Shown here piece after piece: positions 47,609 to 56,267 of a DNA stretch of 64,000 bases. The DNA lies in the NCBI RefSeq assembly GCF_016793705.1, contig NZ_JAEULO010000021.1:1-64000 (forward strand), written 5' to 3'. This DNA is from Tabrizicola sp. GTDB taxonomy: Bacteria; Pseudomonadota; Alphaproteobacteria; Rhodobacterales; Rhodobacteraceae. Below the pieces are notes generated by a model, which saw nothing but the letters and a program-made list of their open reading frames with translations, was not told the DNA's origin and ran no database searches. The position numbers were made by a program, and so were the translations under genes. The stretch's first letter is position 1. Each line of letters begins with the position of its first letter.

Positions 47609-47649
47609 ACGGGATCGGTCAACTCAGGCGAGTTGGTGTGAGATCCCGT
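47609..47649. promoter_or_regulatory. Nested inverted repeat in the ABC leader
   Basis: Outer arms ACGGGATC (47609-47616) and GATCCCGT (47642-47649) and inner arms CAACTC (47620-47625) and GAGTTG (47630-47635) are both perfect. The stop codon of the upstream ORF lies in the inner stem. A further stem GGCGGT/ACCGCC (47582-47604) follows toward the ABC gene. No U-run is directly attached. Confidence 0.6.
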
Positions 47650-47656
47650 GTTCCAT
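47624..47656 (-). CDS. Short upstream ORF (10 aa) before the ABC pair
   Basis: The ORF encodes MEHGISHQLA and starts 6 nt after AGAGGAG, one of the best ribosome-binding sites in the window. It ends inside a nested hairpin, 77 bp before the ABC start codon, which itself lacks such a site. This is the layout of a leader peptide that couples ribosome movement to mRNA folding. The peptide has two His but no run of one amino acid, so a classic amino-acid attenuator is not indicated. Translation is inferred. Confidence 0.5.
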   Translation of the reverse strand: MEHGISHQLA

Positions 47657-47706
47657 GCTGGTCTCCTCTTTGGGTGGGTCCTCCCTAGCGCAGTTGCGGC
47701 GGATTG

Positions 47707-48849
47707 TCACGCCCCTTTCAGCAGCTCCTCGCGGGTGAGGGTGAGGTCGGCGGCGAGCCAGCGGGCTTCGAGGCTTTTCAGCCTGGCGCCAAGGGCTTCG
47801 CCTTGCAGGCCGGGCATCAGATCGGCGGCGGAGACCGGGAAACTGGTCTTCGCCCCGCGCCGGACCTGCCTCTGCCAGTCGTCGGGAAGAGGCATCTCCA
47901 GAACGGCGGCACGGGCAAGGATTGCGTCCGTGCCGAGAGGTTCGCCAAGGCGCCAACCGAGGGCGGCGGGGGTGTCGGCGGACCCCAGGGCGGTACGAAG
48001 GGCGGCGAGATCGCGGGCTTCGGATTTGGAGAGGCGAAGGTGGCCGGTTTCGCCGCCGAGGACAGCAAGACGGCGGAGCCAGCGGGCGGATTCGCCTTGG
48101 TCCAGGTGGACCAGCGGCGCCAGTGCACGGGGGTCGGCACCGGGGAGGATGCGGGCGAGGACGCCGGATCGGGCCATGGCGGCGACCGAAGGGCCAGGAT
48201 CGCGGGCGGCGAGGAGCTTGCGGAGTTCGGCTGTGATGCGTTCGCGGGAAATCGTCTCTAACCCGGCAGAAAACGCGGCGCAGGCGGCGAGGCCTTCGGG
48301 ATCGAGCCCGCCCTCCGGGTCGCCATAGGCGGCGTGGAAGCGGAAGAAGCGCAGGATGCGGAGATAGTCCTCGCGGATGCGGGTCTCGGCATCGCCGACG
48401 AAGCGGACGCGGCGGGCTTGCAGGTCCGAGAGGCCGTGCAGCGGGTCGATCACCCTACCTGTCCGGTCGGCGTACAGCGTGTTCATCGTGAAGTCGCGGC
48501 GTTGGGCGTCTTCCTCGATGCGGGTGGAGAAGGCCACCATGGCGCGGCGGCCATCGGTCTCCACATCGCGGCGGAAGGTCGTCACTTCGTGCGGCCTGCC
48601 TTCGGCGACGACGGTGACGGTGCCATGCTCAATCCCGGTGGGCACCACCTTGAAACCGGCGGTTTCGGCGATGTCAGAGACGATTTCCGGCGTCGCATCG
48701 GTGGCAAGGTCGATGTCGGCGACCGGCACGCCCAGCAGGTCGTTACGGACGCAGCCACCGACGAAGAGCGCCCGGAACCCCGCGCCTTCCAGCACGGCGC
48801 AGAGCGCCTGGCTGCCGGGATGGGTGATCCAGTCGCCCCGGACTTTCAT
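47707..48849 (-). CDS. cca: CCA tRNA nucleotidyltransferase
   Basis: The 380-residue class II enzyme adds or repairs the 3' CCA of tRNAs. It has FVGGCVRNDLLGVPVADIDLATDATPE with the catalytic Asp pair in DID, the RRDFTMNTLYADRTGRVIDP segment, and EDYLRILRFFRFHAAYG. The C-terminal helical part is compact. Its ATG overlaps the NUDIX gene stop (48846-48849), so the order of reading is hslO, NUDIX, cca. Confidence 0.95.
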   Translation of the reverse strand: MKVRGDWITHPGSQALCAVLEGAGFRALFVGGCVRNDLLGVPVADIDLATDATPEIVSDIAETAGFKVVPTGIEHGTVTVVAEGRPHEVTTFRRDVETDGRRAMVAFSTRIEEDAQRRDFTMNTLYADRTGRVIDPLHGLSDLQARRVRFVGDAETRIREDYLRILRFFRFHAAYGDPEGGLDPEGLAACAAFSAGLETISRERITAELRKLLAARDPGPSVAAMARSGVLARILPGADPRALAPLVHLDQGESARWLRRLAVLGGETGHLRLSKSEARDLAALRTALGSADTPAALGWRLGEPLGTDAILARAAVLEMPLPDDWQRQVRRGAKTSFPVSAADLMPGLQGEALGARLKSLEARWLAADLTLTREELLKGA

Positions 48850-49436
48850 CGGGCGGGGGCCTTTGCGGCCAGGCCATACAGGATGCGGGCCGTCGCACCC
48901 CAGATGTAATACGGACCCCAGGGCACCGTGTAATAGCGCCGGTTCTGCCCCTGCCAGCGGCGGGACTGGATCAGGTAGTTCCCTGGGTCGATGAGATGCC
49001 GCAAGGGCACGGGGAATACCTCCTCCACCTCGCCCGCCTCGGGCCGGGCAGTGAAGGGACGATATACATGGCCGACGAAGGGCGTCACCAGAAAGCCGGT
49101 GACAGTCTCATGTGGCGGCAGTGTACCGATGATCTGCACGCAGTCCGGCGGCAGGCCGATCTCCTCCTCGGTCTCGCGCAGGGCGGCGGCCTCAAGGCTG
49201 GCGTCGGTCGGGTCGAGCTTGCCGCCGGGAAAGGCGATCTGACCCGGATGGTGCTTCAGATGCGAGGAGCGCTTGGTCAGCCAGACGCCCTTGCCCGGCT
49301 CGAAAGCCAGAAGAACCGCCGCCGGGCGCAGCTTGCGATCCGGCGGCAGTTGGACGGAAGGGTTCAGGTCGAAGTCCGAGGTCGCGCCGGAAGACGCCAG
49401 ATGGACGGCGCTTCGCAGCAGCGCCAGTTCAGCCAT
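48846..49436 (-). CDS. CoA-pyrophosphatase-type NUDIX hydrolase
   Basis: The 196-residue protein has the CoA NUDIX pattern LTKRSSHLKHHPGQIAFPGGKLDP followed by the box ALRETEEEIGLPPD (about residues 70-100). This motif pair is that of the NudL/CoAse group, which splits CoA into phosphopantetheine and 3',5'-ADP. ATG 49436 is chosen because it starts MAELALLRSAV and overlaps hslO by 8 bp (ATGGCTGA). It lies between hslO and cca in one run. Confidence 0.9.
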   Translation of the reverse strand: MAELALLRSAVHLASSGATSDFDLNPSVQLPPDRKLRPAAVLLAFEPGKGVWLTKRSSHLKHHPGQIAFPGGKLDPTDASLEAAALRETEEEIGLPPDCVQIIGTLPPHETVTGFLVTPFVGHVYRPFTARPEAGEVEEVFPVPLRHLIDPGNYLIQSRRWQGQNRRYYTVPWGPYYIWGATARILYGLAAKAPAR

Positions 49437-50412
49437 TCCTGCCCTCGAACCCCAGGGTCTTCGGGTCCAGTTCATAATGCGCGCCGCAGAACTGGCAGTC
49501 GGCGGTGACGACGCCCGTGTCGGTCGTCATCCTGGCGATGTCCTTCTGGCTGTAGATCGACATGGTACTGCGCACCTTGTCCTCGCTGCACGAACAGCCG
49601 AAGCGCACCGGCTGGGCGTCGAAGACGCGCGGACCTTCCTCATGGAAAAGGCGCACCAGAAGGTCGGTCGGCGGGACCGAGGGGCCGATCATCTCCAGCT
49701 CCTCCACCGTGTCGAGAAGGAGGTTCGCGCGGTTCCAGTCCTCGGACTCCGCGCCGCCCAGGATGTCGGCATGGGTGAGAAGCCCGCCCTCACCGCTGCC
49801 CTGTTCCGCCGCGACGCCGCCCGTGGCGGGCATGTGTTGCAGCATGATGCCCCCGGCCCGCCAGTGCAGCGGACGGCCCGGTTCGGCGCTTTCGCCGTAG
49901 GCGAGCGCGAAGCGGGTCGGGATCTGCTCGGACTGCGCGAAATAGGTCTCGGCGCAGGCGGAAAGGCTGTCCCCGGCGATGGGGGTGAAGCCCTGATAGG
50001 GCAGCGTCCCCTCGCCCTGGTCGATCATCACTGCGAAATAACCCTCGCCAATCTGGGAGAAGGGGCTGGCGTTGGGGTCGAGCCGCTCGGCGTCGAAACT
50101 GGCATAGGCGCGGATGCGGGCGGGCCCGCCCTCTTCGGTGGGACCGTAGTAATCGGTCGCGATCAGTCGGGCCGGACCCTTGCCGCGCACTTGCAGCGAA
50201 AGCTTCCAGCGCAGCTTGATGGCCTGGCCGATCAGCGCCGTCAGCAGCGCGGTCTCGGCCACCAGCGCCTCGATCACGGACGGGTAGGCGTGCTGCTTCA
50301 GCACCTGGTCGAGCACGCCATCCAGCCGGGCGATGCGGCCCCGGATGCCCGAGGCGTCAAGTTGGAATGGCAGGACGGAATCGTCCCAGGCGATCTGCGT
50401 TCCGGTGGTCAT
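49429..50412 (-). CDS. hslO: Redox-regulated chaperone Hsp33
   Basis: The 327-residue holdase is activated by oxidation. The N-terminal chaperone domain is followed by the C-terminal zinc switch CSC...CQFC (FGCSCSEDKVRS... and TADCQFCGAHYELDP), all four cysteines present. The start MTTGTQIAWDDSVLPFQ at 50412 matches family starts; the upstream in-frame extension is intergenic. It is first in the hslO-NUDIX-cca run and divergent from the next NUDIX gene (80 bp apart). Confidence 0.96.
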   Translation of the reverse strand: MTTGTQIAWDDSVLPFQLDASGIRGRIARLDGVLDQVLKQHAYPSVIEALVAETALLTALIGQAIKLRWKLSLQVRGKGPARLIATDYYGPTEEGGPARIRAYASFDAERLDPNASPFSQIGEGYFAVMIDQGEGTLPYQGFTPIAGDSLSACAETYFAQSEQIPTRFALAYGESAEPGRPLHWRAGGIMLQHMPATGGVAAEQGSGEGGLLTHADILGGAESEDWNRANLLLDTVEELEMIGPSVPPTDLLVRLFHEEGPRVFDAQPVRFGCSCSEDKVRSTMSIYSQKDIARMTTDTGVVTADCQFCGAHYELDPKTLGFEGRNG

Positions 50413-50491
50413 TCGGGGATTTCCTGATGGTGCCAGTGCTGGCATATCGCGCCTATATAGGCAGAGCAACCAAAGGTCCAAGGGGGTGAGG

Positions 50492-50929
50492 ATGATCCGG
50501 CGCTATGGCGAGGCGGTAAAACCCGGGCAGAGCTATATCCGTCGGCCGGGGGTCTATGCGATCCTGCTGGACGGCGACCATATCCTTGCGACGCATCAGG
50601 CCGCCCCGATCCCGGAGTTCCAGCTGCCCGGCGGCGGCATCGACCCGGGGGAACAGCCGATCCCGGCACTGCACCGGGAGGTCTATGAGGAAACCGGCTG
50701 GAAGATCGCGGTGATGCGGCATCTGGGGGCATTCCGGCGGTTCACCTTCATGCCGGAATACGAGATCTGGGCCGAGAAGCTCTGCACCGTCTATCTGGCG
50801 CGGCCCGTGCTGCGATTGGGTCCGCCGTCCGAGCCGGGGCATACGGCGGTCTGGCTACCCATCGCCGAGGCGCTGGCCCGGCTGGGCAATGCCGGCGACC
50901 GGGCGATGCTGGCCCGTTTCTTGCGGTAG
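50492..50929 (+). CDS. NUDIX hydrolase, substrate unknown
   Basis: The 145-residue protein has RRPGVYAILLDGDHILATHQ, then the NUDIX box GGGIDPGEQPIPALHREVYEETGW (about residues 48-71). The tail HTAVWLPIAEALARLGNAGDRAMLARFL resembles those of the ADP-ribose/nucleoside group. The start at ATG 50492 has AGGGGG upstream; GTG 50486 is also possible. The last 75 bp overlap the end of the convergent phosphatase gene, so both C-termini are encoded by the same DNA on opposite strands. Confidence 0.88.
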   Translation: MIRRYGEAVKPGQSYIRRPGVYAILLDGDHILATHQAAPIPEFQLPGGGIDPGEQPIPALHREVYEETGWKIAVMRHLGAFRRFTFMPEYEIWAEKLCTVYLARPVLRLGPPSEPGHTAVWLPIAEALARLGNAGDRAMLARFLR

Positions 50930-52180
50930 AAGGTCGAGCACGATCCCCGACACATCGTCGGGGAACGAATCGCTCTCTGCCGCGCGGGTCAGGTCCCAGA
51001 CCATCGCCTCCAGCAGGTCGGAGCCCGACAGATGGGCCGAGGCGCGCAGGCTTTCGACCAGCCCGTCCTCGCCGAAATCCCGGCCGTTCGGCAGCGGGCA
51101 TTCGGTGAACCCGTCCGAGCAGAGGATCAGCCGGTCGCCGGGAAAGACCTGCACCGAGATTGGCGCGTAGTCGGCGTCGGGGATGAGACCGACAGGCAGA
51201 CCGCCCTGGCCCAGCCTCTCGACCAGCCCATCTGCGCGCAGCAGCATCGGGTGCGGATGGCCCGCTTGCACGAGATCAAGCCTGCCGGTGCGATGGTCCA
51301 TCACGGCGAGACTCATCGTAAAATATTGCTCGACCTGGATTTCCTCCAGCATCAGACGGTTGAAACGGTCGACGACGGCAGCGGGGGGAAGGAGGAGATG
51401 ACCCCCCTCTGGCCCGGCCTGGAAGGCGAGGTTCTGCTCCGGTGAGGAGCCGGTCAGGAAGCCCGCCAGCCGCGCCGTCATCATCGCCGAGGCGACGCCG
51501 TGGCCGGAGACGTCGATCGAATAGACCACCACCCGGTCGTCATCGACCCGGAAGCTGCCGACCAGATCGCCGCCTACCCGGCCCGAATTGCGCAGGATGA
51601 GCGAGACGCGTGCCCAGCCATAGTCGCGCACCCTGTCGCGGATCAGGGTCTGCTGGAGCTTCCGCGCCTCGATCAGGTCACGGTCGAGTGAATCGTAAAG
51701 CTTCTGCAACTCGACGAGGGTCGAGACGATGACCTTGTTCTTCGCCAGAAGCTCGGCCTGCATGGCAAGCATCCGTTCCCCCGCGCGCAGGCGGGCCCGG
51801 AGTTCGTTCGAGGCGACGGGCTTGGTCAGGAAGTCATCCGCCCCCGCCTCCAGCCCGTCGGCGATTTCGGTCTTTTCCGACTTGGAGGTGAGGAGGACGA
51901 AATAGCCATAGCTTTCGCGATCCATACCTCTGAATTCACGGCAGAATTCCAGGCCGGTCATGCCGGGCATCATCCAGTCGCTGATGACGATGTCGATATC
52001 CAGGCTGCGGCAGAGGTCCAGCGCGGAGGGTGCCGATTCGCATTCGGTGACCAGGTAGCCCCAGCGGCGCAGCTGCATCGAGACCATGTGTCGCTGCGCG
52101 CGGCTGTCGTCCACCACGAGCACATGGCGCGGCGGGACGGCCGAGGGCGGTTCTTCAAGCTTCATGGCAGTGGCAGACAC
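50855..52180 (-). CDS. Response regulator with PP2C-type (SpoIIE/RsbU) phosphatase output
   Basis: The 441-residue protein begins with a CheY-like receiver (about 17-135): acidic pair VVDD, phospho-acceptor Asp68 in VISDWMMPG, Thr/Ser LLTSK and Lys120 in FLTKP. A coiled-coil linker (about 135-190) and a PP2C domain follow, with VGGDLVGSF, SIDVSGHGVASAM, LILCSDGFTE and DDVSGIVL metal-binding aspartates. GTG 52180 is chosen because GGAGG lies 7 nt before it; the later ATG 52165 has none. It is likely to dephosphorylate a Ser/Thr-phosphorylated anti-sigma-type partner not seen nearby. Confidence 0.93.
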   Translation of the reverse strand: MSATAMKLEEPPSAVPPRHVLVVDDSRAQRHMVSMQLRRWGYLVTECESAPSALDLCRSLDIDIVISDWMMPGMTGLEFCREFRGMDRESYGYFVLLTSKSEKTEIADGLEAGADDFLTKPVASNELRARLRAGERMLAMQAELLAKNKVIVSTLVELQKLYDSLDRDLIEARKLQQTLIRDRVRDYGWARVSLILRNSGRVGGDLVGSFRVDDDRVVVYSIDVSGHGVASAMMTARLAGFLTGSSPEQNLAFQAGPEGGHLLLPPAAVVDRFNRLMLEEIQVEQYFTMSLAVMDHRTGRLDLVQAGHPHPMLLRADGLVERLGQGGLPVGLIPDADYAPISVQVFPGDRLILCSDGFTECPLPNGRDFGEDGLVESLRASAHLSGSDLLEAMVWDLTRAAESDSFPDDVSGIVLDLLPQETGQHRPVAGIAQPGQRLGDG

Positions 52181-52324
52181 GTCCGAACCTCCGATGCGGT
52201 CAGGGTGGCGCGAAGGTCTTAACGGGGGATGAAAGCTAAAATGCGCGGCGCTTGGGGGTCCGGCGGCCACCAATTGTTAACGGCGATGGCGGCAGAGTGC
52301 CGCATGGGTAACGGGGTGTCTGCC

Positions 52325-52663
52325 ATGATCGACTGGAAACGGGTTGACGAATTGAAGGAGGAGATCGGCGCCGACGGCTTTGCCGAGGTCGCCGACATGT
52401 TCCTGGACGAAGCGGAAGGTGCCGTGCGCGCGCTGGTGGTGGGGCTGGCCCCAGATGAGGTGGAGGGTCAGTTGCATTTCCTGAAGGGCAGCGCGCTGAA
52501 CCTGGGGCTTTCGGACCTTGCTGCGATCTGTCAGGAGGGTGAGCGCAAGGCCGCCGCCGGACAGGTGGCTGCGGTGGATACGGCGCAGGTCGCGGCGATC
52601 TACAGGGCCTCGCGCGCCAGTCTGCTGGGCGGGCTCTCGGCGGATCGGGCGGGGGCGGCCTAG
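52325..52663 (+). CDS. Hpt (histidine phosphotransfer) domain protein
   Basis: The 112-residue protein is a single Hpt domain. The phosphorylatable His51 lies in QLHFLKGSALNLGLSDL, the standard HxLKGS motif, within an acidic four-helix bundle. It starts 144 bp from the divergent receiver-phosphatase gene, so phosphotransfer to its Asp68 is the natural proposal. No hybrid histidine kinase is nearby. ATG 52325 gives the compact domain; ATG 52304 is an alternative. Its TAG interlocks with the TAG of ilvA. Confidence 0.88.
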   Translation: MIDWKRVDELKEEIGADGFAEVADMFLDEAEGAVRALVVGLAPDEVEGQLHFLKGSALNLGLSDLAAICQEGERKAAAGQVAAVDTAQVAAIYRASRASLLGGLSADRAGAA

Positions 52664-53907
52664 ATCAGGAACTCCGACAGCGCCTCGTCATTGGTGATGT
52701 CGCGGAAGGCGAGCCCTGCCGCGTCCATGCGCTCGGTGAACCGGGCGAAACCGTCGGCCTGCCGGGTCTCGATCCCGATCAGGACCGAACCGAAGTTGCG
52801 CGCGGATTTCTTCAGGTATTCGAACCGGGTGATGTCGTCTTCCGGGCCGAGCAGATTCAGGAATTCACGCAGGGCACCCGGGCGCTGGGGCATGCGCAGG
52901 ATGAAGTATTTCTTCAGGCCCGCAAAGCGCTGCGCGCGTTCCTTGACCTCGGGCAGACGCTCGAAGTCGAAATTGCCGCCGGAGGTGACGCAGACCACGG
53001 TCTTGCCGCGGATTTCGTCCGTCAGTTCGGGCAGGACATCGATCGACAGCGCACCCGCGGGTTCCAGGACGATGCCCTCGTGGTTCAGCATCTCCAGCAT
53101 GGTGACGCAGATGCGGTCCTCGGGCGCCAGAAGCACATCTGCGCGGTCCACCCAGGAGAGCATCCGGAACGTGTTGTCCCCGACCCGCGCCACGGCGGCG
53201 CCATCGACGAAGCTGTTGATCTTCTGGAGTTTCGTCGGTGCACCTTCCAGCAGCGCGGTGGTCAGGCTGGCGCCGCCCAGGGGCTCGACGAAGCGGAAGC
53301 CGGTTTCGGGCGCGACCTCGCGCAGGTAGCCGGTCACTCCCGAGGCAAGGCCACCACCCCCCACCGGCAGGACCACAATGTCGGGCGCACGGCCAAGCTG
53401 TTCCAGCATCTCGACCGCGACCGAGGCCTGGCCCTCGATCACGTCGGGGTCGTCGAAGGGCGACAGGAAATGCGCCTGCCGTTCGGCGCAGAACGCCTGG
53501 GCGGCGGCGAGGGTCTGGTCGAAATAGTCGCCCGTCAGCTCGATCCGCACGTTGTCGCCGCCGAAGACGCGGGTCTTGTCGATCTTCTGTTGCGGGGTGG
53601 TGACGGGCATGAAGATCACCCCCTCGACCCCGAAATGGCGGCAGGCGAAGGCCACCCCCTGCGCATGGTTCCCGGCGCTGGCGCAGACGAACTGGCGCTG
53701 GTCTGGCCGCGTGTCGCGCACCTTGCGCATCGCGTTGAAGGCACCGCGCAGCTTATAGCTGCGGACCGGCGTGAGGTCCTCGCGCTTCAGCCAGATCTCG
53801 GCGTCGTGGCGGGCCGACAGGAAGTCGTTCCGCTGCAACGGCGTCTCGGGGAACAGCTCGCGCAGGGCGGCGGTGGCTTGGCGGGCGGCGGTGCTGAACA
53901 GGGTCAT
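52660..53907 (-). CDS. ilvA: Threonine ammonia-lyase
   Basis: The 415-residue PLP enzyme deaminates threonine to 2-oxobutanoate, the entry to isoleucine synthesis. The catalytic PLP lysine lies in VRSYKLRGAFNAM (about residue 53), and the Gly-rich phosphate loop is VGGGGLASG. A single C-terminal ACT-like domain (YFILRMPQRPGALREFLNLL...) gives the short allosteric form. ATG 53907 (MTLFSTAARQ) is preferred over an upstream ATG at 53937. It is divergent from argG. Confidence 0.95.
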   Translation of the reverse strand: MTLFSTAARQATAALRELFPETPLQRNDFLSARHDAEIWLKREDLTPVRSYKLRGAFNAMRKVRDTRPDQRQFVCASAGNHAQGVAFACRHFGVEGVIFMPVTTPQQKIDKTRVFGGDNVRIELTGDYFDQTLAAAQAFCAERQAHFLSPFDDPDVIEGQASVAVEMLEQLGRAPDIVVLPVGGGGLASGVTGYLREVAPETGFRFVEPLGGASLTTALLEGAPTKLQKINSFVDGAAVARVGDNTFRMLSWVDRADVLLAPEDRICVTMLEMLNHEGIVLEPAGALSIDVLPELTDEIRGKTVVCVTSGGNFDFERLPEVKERAQRFAGLKKYFILRMPQRPGALREFLNLLGPEDDITRFEYLKKSARNFGSVLIGIETRQADGFARFTERMDAAGLAFRDITNDEALSEFLI

Positions 53908-54057
53908 GCGCGTGAGATGCCGGAAGGCGCGGGCCATGGCAAGGAATGCCTTCGCATGCCGGGATTGTAACCGACACGGGGCGATCCTTGCCCTTGGTCC
54001 CGTTTGGCTTTAAGCGCCAGCAAAACCGCGCCGGAAATCCATGGGGGAGCCTTCCCG

Positions 54058-55284
54058 ATGCTGAAGCCCAAGAAAGTCGTCCTTGCCTATTCGGGCGGGC
54101 TCGATACCTCGATCATCCTGAAATGGTTGCAGACGGAATACGGCTGCGAGGTGGTGACCTTCACCGCCGACCTGGGCCAGGGTGAGGAGCTTGAACCGGC
54201 GCGGCAGAAGGCGATCCTGCTGGGGATCAAGCCGGAGAACATTCATATCGTCGACGTGCGCGAGGAATTCGTGCGCGACTTCGTCTTCCCGATGTTCCGG
54301 GCGAATGCGCTCTATGAGGGGTTGTATCTCTTGGGCACCTCCATCGCCCGGCCGCTGATCAGCCAGCATCTGGTGCGGATCGCACATGAGACCGGGGCCG
54401 ATGCGGTGGCGCACGGGGCGACGGGCAAGGGCAACGACCAGGTGCGGTTCGAACTTTCCGCCGCTGCGCTGGACCCGGCGATCAAGGTGATTGCGCCGTG
54501 GCGGCTGTGGGACCTGACCAGCCGGACGAAGCTCTTGGAGTTCGCCGAAGCGAACCAGATCCCGATCGCCAAGGACAAGCGGGGCGAGGCGCCGTTCTCG
54601 GTCGATGCGAACCTCTTGCACACCTCGTCGGAGGGGCGCGTGCTGGAGAACCCGGCGGAGGAGTTTCCGAATTACGTCTTGCAAAGGGTGGTGCCGGTGG
54701 AGGAGGCCCCCGACCAGGCCGAGATGGTGGAGATCACCTTCGAGAAGGGCGATGCCGTGGCGATCAACGGCGAGGCGATGAGCCCGGCCACGATCCTGAC
54801 CCGGCTGAACGAGCTGGGCGGCAAGCATGGCGTGGGCGTGCTGGACCTGGTGGAGAACCGCTTTGTCGGCATGAAGTCGCGAGGGGTGTATGAGACGCCC
54901 GGCGGGACGATCCTGCTGGAAGCGCACCGGGGGATCGAGCAGATCACGCTGGATGCCGGGGCTGGGCACCTGAAGGATTCGATCATGCCGCGCTATGCGG
55001 AGCTGATCTACAACGGGTTCTGGTTCTCGCCCGAGCGGGAGGCGTTGCAGGCGCTGATCGACAAGACGCAGGAGCATGTGTCGGGAGCCGTCCGGGTCAA
55101 GCTGTACAAGGGCCGGGCGGTGACGGTCGCGCGCTGGTCGGAGGAGAGCCTGTACTCCGAGAAGCACGTCACTTTCGAGGAGGATGCCGGAGCCTATGAC
55201 CAGAAGGATGCGGAAGGGTTCATCCGGCTGAACGCGCTGCGGCTGCGGTTGATCGCGAGCCGGAATGCGCGGGTGGCGAAGTAG
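54058..55284 (+). CDS. argG: Argininosuccinate synthase
   Basis: The 408-residue enzyme joins citrulline and aspartate with ATP in arginine synthesis. It has the PP-loop motif [13 protein letters not shown] (about residues 8-20), [13 protein letters not shown] and [11 protein letters not shown]. The ATG at 54058 has GGGGGAG about 8 nt upstream and starts [14 protein letters not shown], the family N-terminus; an earlier in-frame ATG lacks support. argJ of the same pathway lies at 18475. A TGTCC/GGACA element follows the stop. Confidence 0.98.
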   Translation: MLKPKKVVLAYSGGLDTSIILKWLQTEYGCEVVTFTADLGQGEELEPARQKAILLGIKPENIHIVDVREEFVRDFVFPMFRANALYEGLYLLGTSIARPLISQHLVRIAHETGADAVAHGATGKGNDQVRFELSAAALDPAIKVIAPWRLWDLTSRTKLLEFAEANQIPIAKDKRGEAPFSVDANLLHTSSEGRVLENPAEEFPNYVLQRVVPVEEAPDQAEMVEITFEKGDAVAINGEAMSPATILTRLNELGGKHGVGVLDLVENRFVGMKSRGVYETPGGTILLEAHRGIEQITLDAGAGHLKDSIMPRYAELIYNGFWFSPEREALQALIDKTQEHVSGAVRVKLYKGRAVTVARWSEESLYSEKHVTFEEDAGAYDQKDAEGFIRLNALRLRLIASRNARVAK

Positions 55285-55286
55285 GC

Positions 55287-55301
55287 TGTCCTGCGTGGAC
55301 A
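55287..55301 (+). repeat. TGTCCTGCGTGGACA stem after argG stop
   Basis: It begins 2 nt after the argG TAG and is followed by GATTTGG. It shares TGTCC/GGACA arms and position with the elements after infB and hemH, with a changed loop that keeps the 5-bp stem. Confidence 0.5.
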
Positions 55302-55343
55302 GATTTGGCCACGTAACAGAATCAACGGATTACAGGGGGCGGT

Positions 55344-56267
55344 TTACGCCCGGCTAACTTTTTCGACGGCGGTTTCCTCGGCCTGGATCAGGGCCTGCGC
55401 CAGGGTGAGCGGGATCGTCAGGTCCTGCATGGCCTGCTGCACATCGGCGAAGAGGCGGTCTTCGGCGGGGAACAGCCCACCGAGCCGGAACAGGTTGCGT
55501 TTGTGGCTGAGGGCGACATGCATCTCTACCCCGTTCGAGGTGGCGGCGTAAAGCTCGACCCCCGGTCCCAGGCGGGTTTCCAGGCTGGTGAGGATGTCGA
55601 TCACGGCGGAGAGCGCAGGCGGCTCGGGCCCTTTTTCCCAGGAGGTCCAGATCCCGTAGGTGCGGCCGCCCGCGACCAGGTTGCGCAGGTGATGCAACCC
55701 GTCGGTCGACAGGTCGCCGCCGAAGAAGAAGCCAGGGCGCGTCTTCTCTTCCTGCGCGATGAAGAAGGCCGGCATCGCGGTGCGGTTCGGAAACTGCGCG
55801 ACGATACCCTTGAACAGGGTTTTCGAGTTCTTGCCGCCGGTTTCGGCAGTGACCTCGGCCATCTGGATCGCATGGGCGCCGAGGGTGCCGGTGAGATGAT
55901 CCTCGCCCTGACGGACAGATCGCTCGGGAAGCAAGCGTTTCGGCAGGGCCTGGATGAAGGGGCTGGCGGACTTGGCGTAGGTGAGGCCAATGGTGCGGGC
56001 GAGGATGGGCATGATCAGCGATTCCTGGCTGCTGCGCGTCCATCGGTAGAGCATGAATACCGCGAAACCACCGGCGGCGGCGGCATAGAGCGCCCATTCC
56101 CAGCGGTCGCGCTGGTCCATCGCCGAGTTCAGGATCAGAAGCGCGATGCCTCCGGCCAAGCCAAGCGCCAGGGCCATGAGCGCAAGCGAGGCCCGTGCGC
56201 CGCGACGAAGTTCCGGCATCAGGGCGCTGACTGCTTCGGTAACGTCCGGGGCGGGAGGCGTGGTCAT
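55344..56267 (-). CDS. Membrane protein, DUF3137-like
   Basis: The 307-residue product has two adjacent transmembrane segments near the N-terminus (SLALMALALGLAGGIALLIL and WALYAAAAGGFAVFMLYRW). A cytoplasmic domain with SKTLFKGIVAQFPNRTAMPAFFI resembles the DUF3137 family. I cannot assign an activity. It overlaps the start of the TAP hydrolase gene's stop by ATGA (56264-56267), so the hydrolase is read first. The protein is soluble after residue about 90. Confidence 0.72.
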   Translation of the reverse strand: MTTPPAPDVTEAVSALMPELRRGARASLALMALALGLAGGIALLILNSAMDQRDRWEWALYAAAAGGFAVFMLYRWTRSSQESLIMPILARTIGLTYAKSASPFIQALPKRLLPERSVRQGEDHLTGTLGAHAIQMAEVTAETGGKNSKTLFKGIVAQFPNRTAMPAFFIAQEEKTRPGFFFGGDLSTDGLHHLRNLVAGGRTYGIWTSWEKGPEPPALSAVIDILTSLETRLGPGVELYAATSNGVEMHVALSHKRNLFRLGGLFPAEDRLFADVQQAMQDLTIPLTLAQALIQAEETAVEKVSRA

